Below, one piece after another: positions 1 to 5,354 of a stretch of DNA of 7,329 bases; position 1 is the first letter of the stretch, and every line of letters begins with the position of its first letter. A model generated the notes under the pieces. The model searched no databases and was not told the origin of the DNA. It saw nothing but the letters and a program-made list of their open reading frames with translations. A program made the translations under genes and the position numbers. Source of the stretch: CAXSEF01 sp050920955 (GTDB lineage: Bacteria; Pseudomonadota; Alphaproteobacteria; Acetobacterales; Acetobacteraceae); the NCBI GenBank assembly GCA_050920955.1, contig JBPBQS010000337.1:1-7329 (forward strand), read 5' to 3'.

Positions 1-1
1 G

Positions 2-556
2 CGCATCGTCCTCGGCCTCGACCCCGCCTTCGAGGGCAGCGTCGCCCGCCCCCCCGGCCCCGCCGGCGTGGTGTTCCAGGAGCCCCGCCTCGCCCCCTGG
101 CTCGACGTCGCCGCCAACCTCCGCCTCGTCGCCCCCGCGCTGGACGCCGCCGCGACCACCGCCCTCCTCGCCCCCCTCGGCCTGGCCGGCACCGAGCGCA
201 TGCGCCCCGCTGCCCTCTCGCTCGGCATGCAGCGCCGCGTCGCCCTCGCCCGCGCCCTGGCCATCCGCCCGCAGTGGCTGGTGCTCGACGAGCCCTTCGC
301 CTCCCTCGACCCCGGCCTCGCCGCGAGCCTCGGCGCCATCGTCGCCCGCCACGCCCGCGACACCGGCGCCATCGTCCTCCTCACCACCCACGAGCTGGAC
401 CAGGCCCTGGCCCTCGCCACCCGCATCCTCGTGCTCTCCGGCCGCCCCGCCACCCTTGCCGCCGACATCCCCGTCCCCCCGGGCGACCACGCCGGGCTGC
501 GGGCCGACCTCCTGTCACGCTTCGCCTTCCTCGGCGGCGGCGCGGAGCAAGGTTGA
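2..556 (+). CDS. ABC transporter ATP-binding protein, SsuB/TauB/NrtD-like (5' truncated)
   Basis: This is the nucleotide-binding subunit of an ABC importer, which hydrolyses ATP at the cytoplasmic face of a permease. The reading frame is open from the first bases, so the N-terminus and Walker A lie outside the window; 184 residues are visible. In order one sees a Q-loop (VVFQEPRLAPW, near 68-103), the ABC signature as LSLGMQRR (about 215-238, with Leu where the first Gly of LSGGQ usually is), Walker B with D-loop (WLVLDEPFASLD, about 275-310) and the switch histidine in LLTTHELDQA (His codon at 389). The FQEPRLxPW form of the Q-loop is typical of the nitrate/sulfonate/taurine (SsuB/TauB) branch. 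The substrate cannot be read because the permease and binding protein are not here. No extra C-terminal domain follows. The last codons and the TGA stop (554-556) lie inside repeat unit A1, so the C-terminus has been shaped by the repeat. Confidence 0.95.
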   Translation, partial: RIVLGLDPAFEGSVARPPGPAGVVFQEPRLAPWLDVAANLRLVAPALDAAATTALLAPLGLAGTERMRPAALSLGMQRRVALARALAIRPQWLVLDEPFASLDPGLAASLGAIVARHARDTGAIVLLTTHELDQALALATRILVLSGRPATLAADIPVPPGDHAGLRADLLSRFAFLGGGAEQG

Positions 557-608
557 GGCTCTGCCTCAAACTCCGCCAAAGGCTCGCCTTTGGAATCCAT
601 GACTTAAG
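547..608 (-). repeat. Repeat unit A1 (REP-like, left half of palindromic pair A)
   Basis: Read on the minus strand this is a standard unit. It runs from the central hexamer CTTAAG (603-608) to hairpin 1 (576-593, CCAAAGGC/GCCTTTGG), spacer, hairpin 2 (553-569, TTGAGGC/GCCTCAA, 7 bp with a 3-nt loop) and the tail CCTTGC (552-547). It differs from unit C1 at about 2 of 52 positions across the hairpin part, although C1 is 2.5 kb away. The hairpin-2 outer pair is T-A here and C-G in C2 and D, so both strands of the stem changed. The stop codon of the ABC ATPase lies in its hairpin 2. Confidence 0.9.
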
Positions 609-663
609 TGAGGCCAGTCCAGGGCGGCTCGCCCTGGCGGGTCCGGGCAGAGCCCGGCCTTGC
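603..663 (+). repeat. Repeat unit A2 (REP-like, diverged right half of pair A)
   Basis: A unit in plus orientation that shares the hexamer CTTAAG (603-608) with A1. Hairpin 1 is CCAGGGCG/CGCCCTGG (619-637) and hairpin 2 is CCGGGC/GCCCGG (643-657), followed by CCTTGC and a pyrimidine-rich run to about 670. The stems differ in sequence from those of A1 but still pair perfectly. With unit B it shares the spacer and loop pattern CGGGTCC-GGGCAGAGCC, so A2 and B form a second subtype of the family. After transcription of the ABC gene, A1 plus A2 would fold downstream of the stop and could end the transcript or protect its 3' end. Confidence 0.82.
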
Positions 664-735
664 TTCCTTCCGCCCCCCGCCCGCACTACCCTGCCGCCAA
701 CGCCGCGCGACGGCACGCACCCGGGGAGGCTCGCC

Positions 736-1095
736 ATGGCACGAACGCCAGGCTTCTGGATCATCGCGGCCACGCTCCTGGCCGCCACCGCCGCGCACGC
801 CGCCGACGCGCCGCGCCCCGAGCGGTTCTTCGTCTACAACCTGACCGCGGCGAGCGACCTGAGCGGCATCTACCTGGCCCCCGCCGGCACCACGAACTGG
901 GGACCCAACCAGGCGCTGAACGACAAGGACGGCCAGGTCGACCCCACCGAGCGCCTGCCGGTCAAGGGCATCGCCCACGGCGTGTTCGACGTCCGCGCCG
1001 TGACCACGAAGGGCCACGAGTGCGTCAAGAAGTCCGTGGACCTGACCCACGAGACGACCTTCGACATCAGGGACGCCGACCTGGCCTGTCCCTGA
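736..1095 (+). CDS. Small secreted protein of unknown function
   Basis: A 119-residue protein. The ATG at 736 is chosen because GGGGAGG (723-729) lies 6 nt upstream and because it opens directly into a classic Sec signal peptide: a short basic start (MAR), a hydrophobic core (FWIIAATLLAATAA) and an AHA or HAA cleavage site near residues 22-23. The mature part, about 96 residues, has the pattern FFVYNLT, then SGIYLAPAG, NWGPN and, after a Gly/His turn, two cysteines (Cys96, Cys118) that could form a disulfide. I recognise this N-terminal pattern from small periplasmic proteins of Alphaproteobacteria that carry an F-x-V-x-N-x-T and WGxN signature and look like beta-sandwiches, but I cannot assign a function. 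It is probably transcribed alone: repeat A separates it from the ABC gene and repeat B follows its stop. The high G+C at third codon positions supports real coding. Confidence 0.8.
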   Translation: MARTPGFWIIAATLLAATAAHAADAPRPERFFVYNLTAASDLSGIYLAPAGTTNWGPNQALNDKDGQVDPTERLPVKGIAHGVFDVRAVTTKGHECVKKSVDLTHETTFDIRDADLACP

Positions 1096-1133
1096 CCACG
1101 CACCCTGCCCCGGACCGGCACACCGATCGCTTC

Positions 1134-1193
1134 CCTAAGGATCGTTTCCAAAGGCGAGCCTTTGGCGGGTCCAGGGCAGAGCCTTGGCCTTCC
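1134..1193 (+). repeat. Repeat unit B (single half-element between convergent genes)
   Basis: It starts at the hexamer CCTAAG (1134-1139), followed by hairpin 1 (1148-1165, CCAAAGGC/GCCTTTGG), the spacer CGGGT, hairpin 2 (1171-1187, CCAGGGC/GCCTTGG, one G-T wobble) and CCTTCC. It occupies most of the 109-bp gap between the stop of the secreted-protein gene (1095) and the stop of aspS (1205). In plus orientation hairpin 2 is followed by a pyrimidine run (CCTTCCTTCCC), so it can act as a terminator-like structure for the small secreted gene. On the other strand it follows aspS by about 10 nt. There is no matching left half, so it is half of the pair seen at loci A and C. Confidence 0.88.
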
Positions 1194-1204
1194 TTCCCGA
1201 AGCC

Positions 1205-2992
1205 TCAGCCCGCCTTGACCTTCGGCGCAAGCTCCACCTTCAGCGACAGCTCCCGCAGCCTGGCAGCATCGACCGGCGCCGGCGCCCCCATCATCAGGTC
1301 CTCGCCCTGCTGGTTGAGCGGGAACAGGATCACCTCGCGGATGTTTGGCTCGTCGGCGAGCAGCATCACCATCCGGTCGATCCCCGGCGCCGACCCGCCG
1401 TGCGGCGGCGCCCCGAAGCGGAACGCGGCCAGCATCCCCCCGAACCGCGCCTCGACGTCCGCCTCGCTGTAGCCCGCGATCCCGAACGCGCGGACCATGA
1501 TGTCCGGCCGATGGTTGCGGATCGCACCTGAGCTCAGCTCGATCCCGTTGCACACGATGTCGTACTGGAACGCCTTGACCGCGAGCGGGTCCTGCGTCTC
1601 AAGCGCCTCCATGCCCCCCTGCGGCATCGAGAACGGGTTGTGGCTGAAGTCGACCCGCCCTGTCTCCTCGTTCATCTCGAACATCGGGAAGTCCACCACC
1701 CAGCAGAACCGGAACGCGCCCTGCTCGACGAGCCCCAGCTCCTCCGCCACCCGCGTCCGCACCAGGCCGCTGAACTTCCTCGCCTCGTCGCGCGGCCCCG
1801 CCGCGAAGAACACCGCATCCCCCGGCCCGATGCCGCACGCGACCCGGATCGCCTCCGCCCGCTCCGGCTCCAGGTTCTTCGCGATCGGCCCCTTCGCCCC
1901 CTCCGCGTCGAACGTGATGTAGCCGAGCCCGCCCGCCCCGCTTTCCCGCGCCCAGGCGTTGAGCTTGTCGAAGAACGAGCGCGGGTTCGCCCCCGCCCCA
2001 GGCGCCGGGATCGCGCGCACCACGCCCCCCGCCCCCGCGATCTTTGCGAACAGCCCGAACCCCGAACCCGCATAGTGCTCGGTGACGTCCGTGATGAGCA
2101 GCGGATTGCGCAGGTCCGGCTTGTCGTTGCCGTAACGCAGCATCGACTCGTCATACGGGATGCGCCGGAACGGCGCCGCATCCACGGTGCGCCCGCCGCC
2201 GAACTCCTCGAACAGCCGGCCGATCACCGGCTCAAGCACGGCGAACACGTCTTCCTGGGTGCAGAAGCTCATCTCCAGGTCGAGCTGGTAGAACTCGCCC
2301 GGCGACCTGTCCGCCCGCGACGCCTCGTCGCGGAAGCACGGCGCGATCTGGAAGTAGCGGTCGAACCCCGCCACCATCGCGAGCTGCTTGAACTGCTGCG
2401 GCGCCTGCGGCAGTGCGTAGAACGTCCCCGGATGCACCCGGCTCGGCACTAGGAAGTCGCGCGCCCCTTCCGGGCTGGACGCGGTCAGGATCGGCGTCTG
2501 GAACTCCGTGAATCCCTGCCCCGCCATCCGCGCGCGCAGGCTCGCGATCACCGCCGAGCGCAGCATGATGTTGCGGTGCGTCCGCTCCCGCCTGAGGTCG
2601 AGGAACCGGTAGCGCAGCCGCAGCTCGTCCGGGAAACTCTCGCCGCCCGCCACCTGCATCGGCAGCACGTCCGCGCTGGACTGCACCACGACGTCGCCCG
2701 CGCGCAGCTCGATCTCGCCGGTCGGCAGCTTCGGGTTCACCGTCGCCCCCTCGCGCCGCACCACCGGCCCGCTCACCGTGATGACGCTCTCCACGCGCAG
2801 CGCGTCCACCGCGTCGAACGCCGGCGACCCCTGCGCGAACACCACCTGCGTCAGCCCGTAGTGGTCGCGCAGGTCCACGAACAGCAGCCCGCCGTGGTCG
2901 CGCTTGCTGTGCACCCAGCCGGAGAGGCGCACCTCCTGGCCGGCGTCGGAACCGCGGAGCTGGCCGCAGGTGTGGGTGCGGTAGGCATGCAT
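1205..2992 (-). CDS. aspS: Aspartyl-tRNA synthetase, probably non-discriminating (AspRS)
   Basis: A cytoplasmic class IIb aminoacyl-tRNA synthetase that charges tRNA-Asp with aspartate using ATP. It has 595 residues, close to the usual 590 of the bacterial type. The order is an N-terminal OB-fold anticodon domain (about 1-105, with GWVHSKRDHGG), a class II core with motif 1 around FTEFQTPILT (161-170), motif 2 CFRDEASRADRSPGEF (219-234) and motif 3 APGIDRMVML (535-544), and the bacterial GAD insertion (about 295-430). His33 (in RDHGG) and Gly82 (in REGATVNP) match the two residues reported to let Pseudomonas aeruginosa AspRS accept tRNA-Asn; E. coli has Leu and Lys there. This suggests a bacterium that makes Asn-tRNA through GatCAB. 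I chose ATG 2992 because AGGA (minus strand, 3004-3001) lies 8 nt upstream and the protein then begins as usual (MHAYRTHTCGQL); the in-frame ATG at 3040 would add 16 atypical residues. It is transcribed divergently from rnd. Confidence 0.98.
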   Translation of the reverse strand: MHAYRTHTCGQLRGSDAGQEVRLSGWVHSKRDHGGLLFVDLRDHYGLTQVVFAQGSPAFDAVDALRVESVITVSGPVVRREGATVNPKLPTGEIELRAGDVVVQSSADVLPMQVAGGESFPDELRLRYRFLDLRRERTHRNIMLRSAVIASLRARMAGQGFTEFQTPILTASSPEGARDFLVPSRVHPGTFYALPQAPQQFKQLAMVAGFDRYFQIAPCFRDEASRADRSPGEFYQLDLEMSFCTQEDVFAVLEPVIGRLFEEFGGGRTVDAAPFRRIPYDESMLRYGNDKPDLRNPLLITDVTEHYAGSGFGLFAKIAGAGGVVRAIPAPGAGANPRSFFDKLNAWARESGAGGLGYITFDAEGAKGPIAKNLEPERAEAIRVACGIGPGDAVFFAAGPRDEARKFSGLVRTRVAEELGLVEQGAFRFCWVVDFPMFEMNEETGRVDFSHNPFSMPQGGMEALETQDPLAVKAFQYDIVCNGIELSSGAIRNHRPDIMVRAFGIAGYSEADVEARFGGMLAAFRFGAPPHGGSAPGIDRMVMLLADEPNIREVILFPLNQQGEDLMMGAPAPVDAARLRELSLKVELAPKVKAG

Positions 2993-3024
2993 GGGCGCGG
3001 TCCTGCGATCGGAGGGAGGCGGCA

Positions 3025-3053
3025 GAACAACCGCCGCCATCCCGGCAAGTCAA
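3025..3053 (-). promoter_or_regulatory. Weak candidate promoter of aspS
   Basis: On the minus strand a TTGACT box (3053-3048) is followed after 17 nt by TTGTTC (3030-3025). The -35 is good and the -10 is poor. Transcription would start near 3018, leaving a leader of about 25 nt with the AGGA ribosome site. It is the only reasonable -35 between repeat C and the start codon. This is a guess from consensus only. Confidence 0.3.
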
Positions 3054-3088
3054 GGCTCGCCGGCCCGCCACGGCAGGCAGGCAAGGAA

Positions 3089-3150
3089 GCAAGGTCGAGG
3101 CTCCGCCTCAAACTCCGCCAAAGGCTCGCCTTTGGAATCCTCTACTGAAG
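3089..3150 (-). repeat. Repeat unit C1 (left half of palindromic pair C)
   Basis: On the minus strand it reads hexamer CTTCAG (3150-3145), hairpin 1 (3135-3118, CCAAAGGC/GCCTTTGG), spacer, hairpin 2 (core 3109-3097, GAGGC/GCCTC) and CCTTGC (3094-3089). In hairpin 2 the outer pair is a C-A mismatch, an intermediate between the T-A pair of A1 and the C-G pair of C2. It lies on the aspS side of the divergent aspS-rnd gap, and a second GCAAGG (3081-3086) precedes it in tandem. Confidence 0.9.
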
Positions 3151-3207
3151 GGATGCGTTCCAAGGGCGCAGCCTTTGGCGGAGCTCGAGGCGGAGCCTCG
3201 ACCTTGC
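3145..3207 (+). repeat. Repeat unit C2 (right half of palindromic pair C)
   Basis: It shares the hexamer CTGAAG (3145-3150) with C1. Hairpin 1 is 3160-3178 (CCAAGGGC/GCCTTTGG with one G-T wobble and a 3-nt loop), hairpin 2 is 3185-3201 (TCGAGGC/GCCTCGA) and the tail CCTTGC ends at 3207. C1 and C2 together form a 119-bp near-palindrome centred at about 3148, with arms matching at roughly nine positions in ten. It ends 36 nt before the rnd start codon, so the rnd promoter must lie inside or beyond the repeat. Confidence 0.9.
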
Positions 3208-3243
3208 TTTGCCCCCCACCACCCCGGCGTGTATGACCGTGCG

Positions 3244-4425
3244 ATGCCCCGCCCCGACCGTGCCGCCTTCCCGACCCCGTCCCTCGTGACCGACTCCTCG
3301 GCCCTGGACGCGCTCTGCACCCGCCTGCGGGCCGAGCGCGTCGTCACCGTCGACACCGAGTTCATGCGCGAGCGCACCTATTGGCCGGAGCTGTGCCTGG
3401 TCCAGCTCGCCGGCGGCGAGGACGTCGCGGTCGTGGACAGCCTCGCCCCCGGCCTCGACCTGGCCCCCCTCGGCGCGCTGCTGGCCGACACGAACGTCAC
3501 CAAGGTGTTCCACGCCGCCCGCCAGGACGTGGAGATCTTCCTCCAGATGTTCGGCGCCGTGCCCACGCCGCTGTTCGACACGCAGGTCGCCGCCATGGTC
3601 GCGGGCTTCGGTGACCAGGTCGGCTACGACGCGCTGGTCGCCTCGCTGTGCGGCGGCCAGATCGACAAGGCGCACCGCTTCAGCGACTGGTCCGCCCGCC
3701 CCCTGTCGCGCGCGCAGCTTGACTACGCCGCCGCCGACGTGACCTGGCTGCGCGTGGTCTATGACCGCCTGTGCGAGAAGCTCGCCCGCGAGGGCCGCCT
3801 GGAGTGGGTCGCCGAGGAGATGGCCGTGCTCACGGTCCCCGAAACCTACCGCCCCGACCCCGAGCGCCTGTGGGAACGCCTCAAGCCGCGCACCGGCAAC
3901 CGCCGCATGCTGGGCCAGCTCCGCGCCGTCGCCGCCTGGCGCGAGCGCGAGGCGCAGCGCGTCAACGTCCCCCGCGGCCGCCTGCTCAAGGACGAGTGCC
4001 TGCTCGAACTCGCCGCAACCACGCCGCGCGACGCCGACGCCCTGGGCCGCGTGCGCGGCATCACCCGCGGCTTCGCGGAGGGCAGGAGCGGCCAGGCCCT
4101 GCTCGCAGCCATCGCCGAGGCCGCCGCCCTGCCCGAGGACGCGCTGCCGGAGAGCCCGTCCACACGCGACGGCCCGCGCCCGTCGCCCGCGCTGGTCGCC
4201 CTGCTCAAGGTCCTGCTGGCCGCCAAGGGCGAGCAGCACCAGGTCGCGACCCGCCTGCTCGCCTCGTCCGACGACATCGACCGCCTCGCCACCGAGGACC
4301 AGCCCGACATCGCCGCCCTCTCCGGCTGGCGGCGCGAGGTGTTCGGCGAGGACGCCCTCGCCCTCAAGCAAGGCCGCGTGGCCATCGGCGTCGAGGGCCG
4401 CCGGATCAAACTGATCCAGGCCTGA
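3244..4425 (+). CDS. rnd: Ribonuclease D
   Basis: A 3'-5' exoribonuclease of the DEDD-y family that trims tRNA and other stable RNA 3' ends in the cytoplasm. It has 393 residues, close to the usual length for alphaproteobacterial RNase D. The catalytic residues are visible: Exo I VDTEF (Asp37, Glu39), Exo II FHAARQDVEIF (Asp95) and Exo III LDYAAADV (Tyr161, Asp165). An HRDC domain follows at about 213-293 (LKPRTGNRRMLGQLRAVAAW onward), and a helical C-terminal region at about 312-393 looks like the degenerate second HRDC. The start is the ATG at 3244, giving MPRPDRAAFP. An in-frame GTG at 3229 would add only five residues, and longer upstream readings run through repeat C2. No Shine-Dalgarno sequence is visible before either, so leaderless or weak initiation is possible. 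The gene is divergent from aspS and convergent with mucR. Confidence 0.96.
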   Translation: MPRPDRAAFPTPSLVTDSSALDALCTRLRAERVVTVDTEFMRERTYWPELCLVQLAGGEDVAVVDSLAPGLDLAPLGALLADTNVTKVFHAARQDVEIFLQMFGAVPTPLFDTQVAAMVAGFGDQVGYDALVASLCGGQIDKAHRFSDWSARPLSRAQLDYAAADVTWLRVVYDRLCEKLAREGRLEWVAEEMAVLTVPETYRPDPERLWERLKPRTGNRRMLGQLRAVAAWREREAQRVNVPRGRLLKDECLLELAATTPRDADALGRVRGITRGFAEGRSGQALLAAIAEAAALPEDALPESPSTRDGPRPSPALVALLKVLLAAKGEQHQVATRLLASSDDIDRLATEDQPDIAALSGWRREVFGEDALALKQGRVAIGVEGRRIKLIQA

Positions 4426-4449
4426 CCCCCCGCCACGACACGAGAAACC

Positions 4450-4471
4450 GGCGCCGCGACCCCGCGGCGCC
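4450..4471. terminator. Bidirectional hairpin between rnd and mucR
   Basis: GGCGCCGCG (4450-4458) pairs with CGCGGCGCC (4463-4471) around a 4-nt loop, giving nine perfect G-C pairs. It fills most of the 51-bp gap between the convergent stops of rnd (4425) and mucR (4477). No T-run follows on either strand, so intrinsic termination is plausible but not certain. It is unrelated in sequence to the CCAAAGGC repeat family. Confidence 0.55.
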
Positions 4472-4476
4472 CGCCA

Positions 4477-4980
4477 CTACTCCGCGGAGTCTTCCGCCGG
4501 ACGTGCCGGCTTGCGGCCACGCTTGGCCGCCGGCTTCGCCGCGGGCTCGTCGCCCGCCTCGTCGCTGCCGGCCGCGGCGCCCGCCGGCTTGCGCCCCAGC
4601 CCGATCGACTTGGCCAGCGCCGAACGCCGCTCGGCATAGCTCGGCGCCACCATCGGGTAGTTCGACGGCAGGCCCCAGCGCTCGCGATACGCCTCGGGCG
4701 TCATCCCGTAGGAGGTCATCAGATGCCGCTTGAGCATCTTCAGCTTCTTCCCGTCCTCGAGGCAGACGATGTAGTCGGGAAACACCGACTTCTTGAGCGG
4801 AACCGCGGGCTCCAGCTTCTCCGCGGGCGCCGGCTCGCTGCCGACCATGGTCAGCGCCTTGTACACCTGCTGGATCAGGTCCGGCAGCGCGCTCGCCTGC
4901 ACGGAATTGTTCGACACGTGGGCCGACACGATCTGTGCGGCGAACTCCAGGACGGAGTCGTGGGACGCTTCGGCTGACAT
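4477..4980 (-). CDS. mucR: MucR/Ros-family transcriptional regulator with altered zinc site
   Basis: A 167-residue DNA-binding protein of the MucR/Ros family; these act as global, H-NS-like repressors of AT-rich promoters in Alphaproteobacteria. Residues about 8-43 (SVLEFAAQIVSAHVSNN and on to QQVYKAL) form the conserved N-terminal oligomerisation region. The zinc-finger-like domain spans about 65-130, with IVCLEDGKKLKMLKRHLMTS and GMTPEAYRERWGLPSNYPMVAP. Compared with Ros (Cys-x2-Cys, then His and His), Cys73 and His86 remain, the second Cys is Asp76, and the last ligand position holds Ser90-Tyr91. Zinc-free homologues that still fold are known in Mesorhizobium. The tail (131-167) is low-complexity Ala/Lys/Glu with KRGRKPARP, resembling an AT-hook. 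ATG 4980 is the natural start (MSAEASHD), with a weak GGAT 5 nt upstream. It is alone in its transcription unit. The symbol is by family only. Confidence 0.93.
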   Translation of the reverse strand: MSAEASHDSVLEFAAQIVSAHVSNNSVQASALPDLIQQVYKALTMVGSEPAPAEKLEPAVPLKKSVFPDYIVCLEDGKKLKMLKRHLMTSYGMTPEAYRERWGLPSNYPMVAPSYAERRSALAKSIGLGRKPAGAAAGSDEAGDEPAAKPAAKRGRKPARPAEDSAE

Positions 4981-4991
4981 GGCTGATCCAG

Positions 4992-5008
4992 TGTGGAACG
5001 TTGTGGAA
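4992..5008. promoter_or_regulatory. Direct repeat TGTGGAA x2, possible mucR operator
   Basis: TGTGGAA occurs at 4992-4998 and 5002-5008, exactly 10 bp apart, so both copies face the same side of the helix. They lie 12-28 bp upstream of the mucR start, between it and the candidate -10. Such placement would suit autorepression, which is common in the MucR family. The sequence is not a known Ros box. Confidence 0.35.
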
Positions 5009-5019
5009 GAGTTCGCGCG

Positions 5020-5025
5020 ACTATA
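5020..5025 (-). promoter_or_regulatory. Candidate -10 box of mucR
   Basis: On the minus strand TATAGT (5025-5020) matches five of six bases of the -10 consensus in an otherwise GC-rich region, and would start transcription near 5013, about 33 nt before the ATG. No good -35 is found 16-18 nt upstream, so an activator or a non-standard sigma factor may be needed. A CACGTG palindrome lies nearby at 5034-5039. Confidence 0.35.
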
Positions 5026-5354
5026 CTGACAGACACGTGCGCCGTTTCATACGGTCTTGCGCGAATGCGACGCTCTTTCTTGCACAACCCCGCCCAGGTC
5101 TGACCCGCACCTGCCGGACCATCCCCGGCCTCGCCGGAGCCGCCGCAACCCCTTGACCACGCTGAATAGTCCGGAAAAACGCCGCAGCCGGACAAGGACG
5201 CGACGGCATCCGGACGCACGCGCACGCAACCGGCGACACGCTTCCGGCTTCGACCCGTAACAAACCCCCGGCACCCGCGGACATCCCGCCCGCGCGACCC
5301 GCGCCGCCCGATTCGCACGCCGCGCCACCACCGGGCGCGGCGCCGTCGGCAGTC

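Larger units (their letters stand above)
4981..5354. other. 374-bp gap between mucR and the DUF6481-type gene
   Basis: Apart from the mucR leader signals (4992-5039) I find no gene. Short open frames on both strands (for example 4935-5156 and 5057-5260 on +) lack a ribosome site and the strong G/C bias at third codon positions seen in the real genes. A 6-bp inverted repeat, GTCCGG (5169-5174) and CCGGAC (5188-5193), encloses a 13-nt loop containing AAAAA. The part from 5260 to 5354 is plain GC-rich sequence downstream of the DUF6481-type stop. No unit of the intergenic repeat family is present here. Confidence 0.6.

Noticed and set aside
2990..3040. aspS start at the upstream ATG 3040
   Set aside because: It adds a non-conserved segment and overlaps the likely promoter; ATG 2992 has the ribosome site and the conserved N-terminus.
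547..3207. Insertion sequence or MITE with target-site duplication
   Set aside because: No transposase and no convincing flanking duplications could be seen around loci A and C; the units look REP-like rather than IS-derived.
3175..3243. Longer rnd start at ATG 3175 or GTG 3229
   Set aside because: The added residues from 3175 are translated repeat C2 (MAELEAEPRP), and neither site has a ribosome signal; the homologous part begins after ATG 3244.
3142..4371. 409-codon minus-strand open frame opposite rnd
   Set aside because: Mirror of RNase D codon bias, Gly/Val/Ala-rich without motifs, and it extends into repeat C.
4935..5260. Small plus-strand genes in the mucR upstream gap
   Set aside because: No ribosome site, poor third-position G/C bias, and one overlaps the mucR coding start on the other strand.
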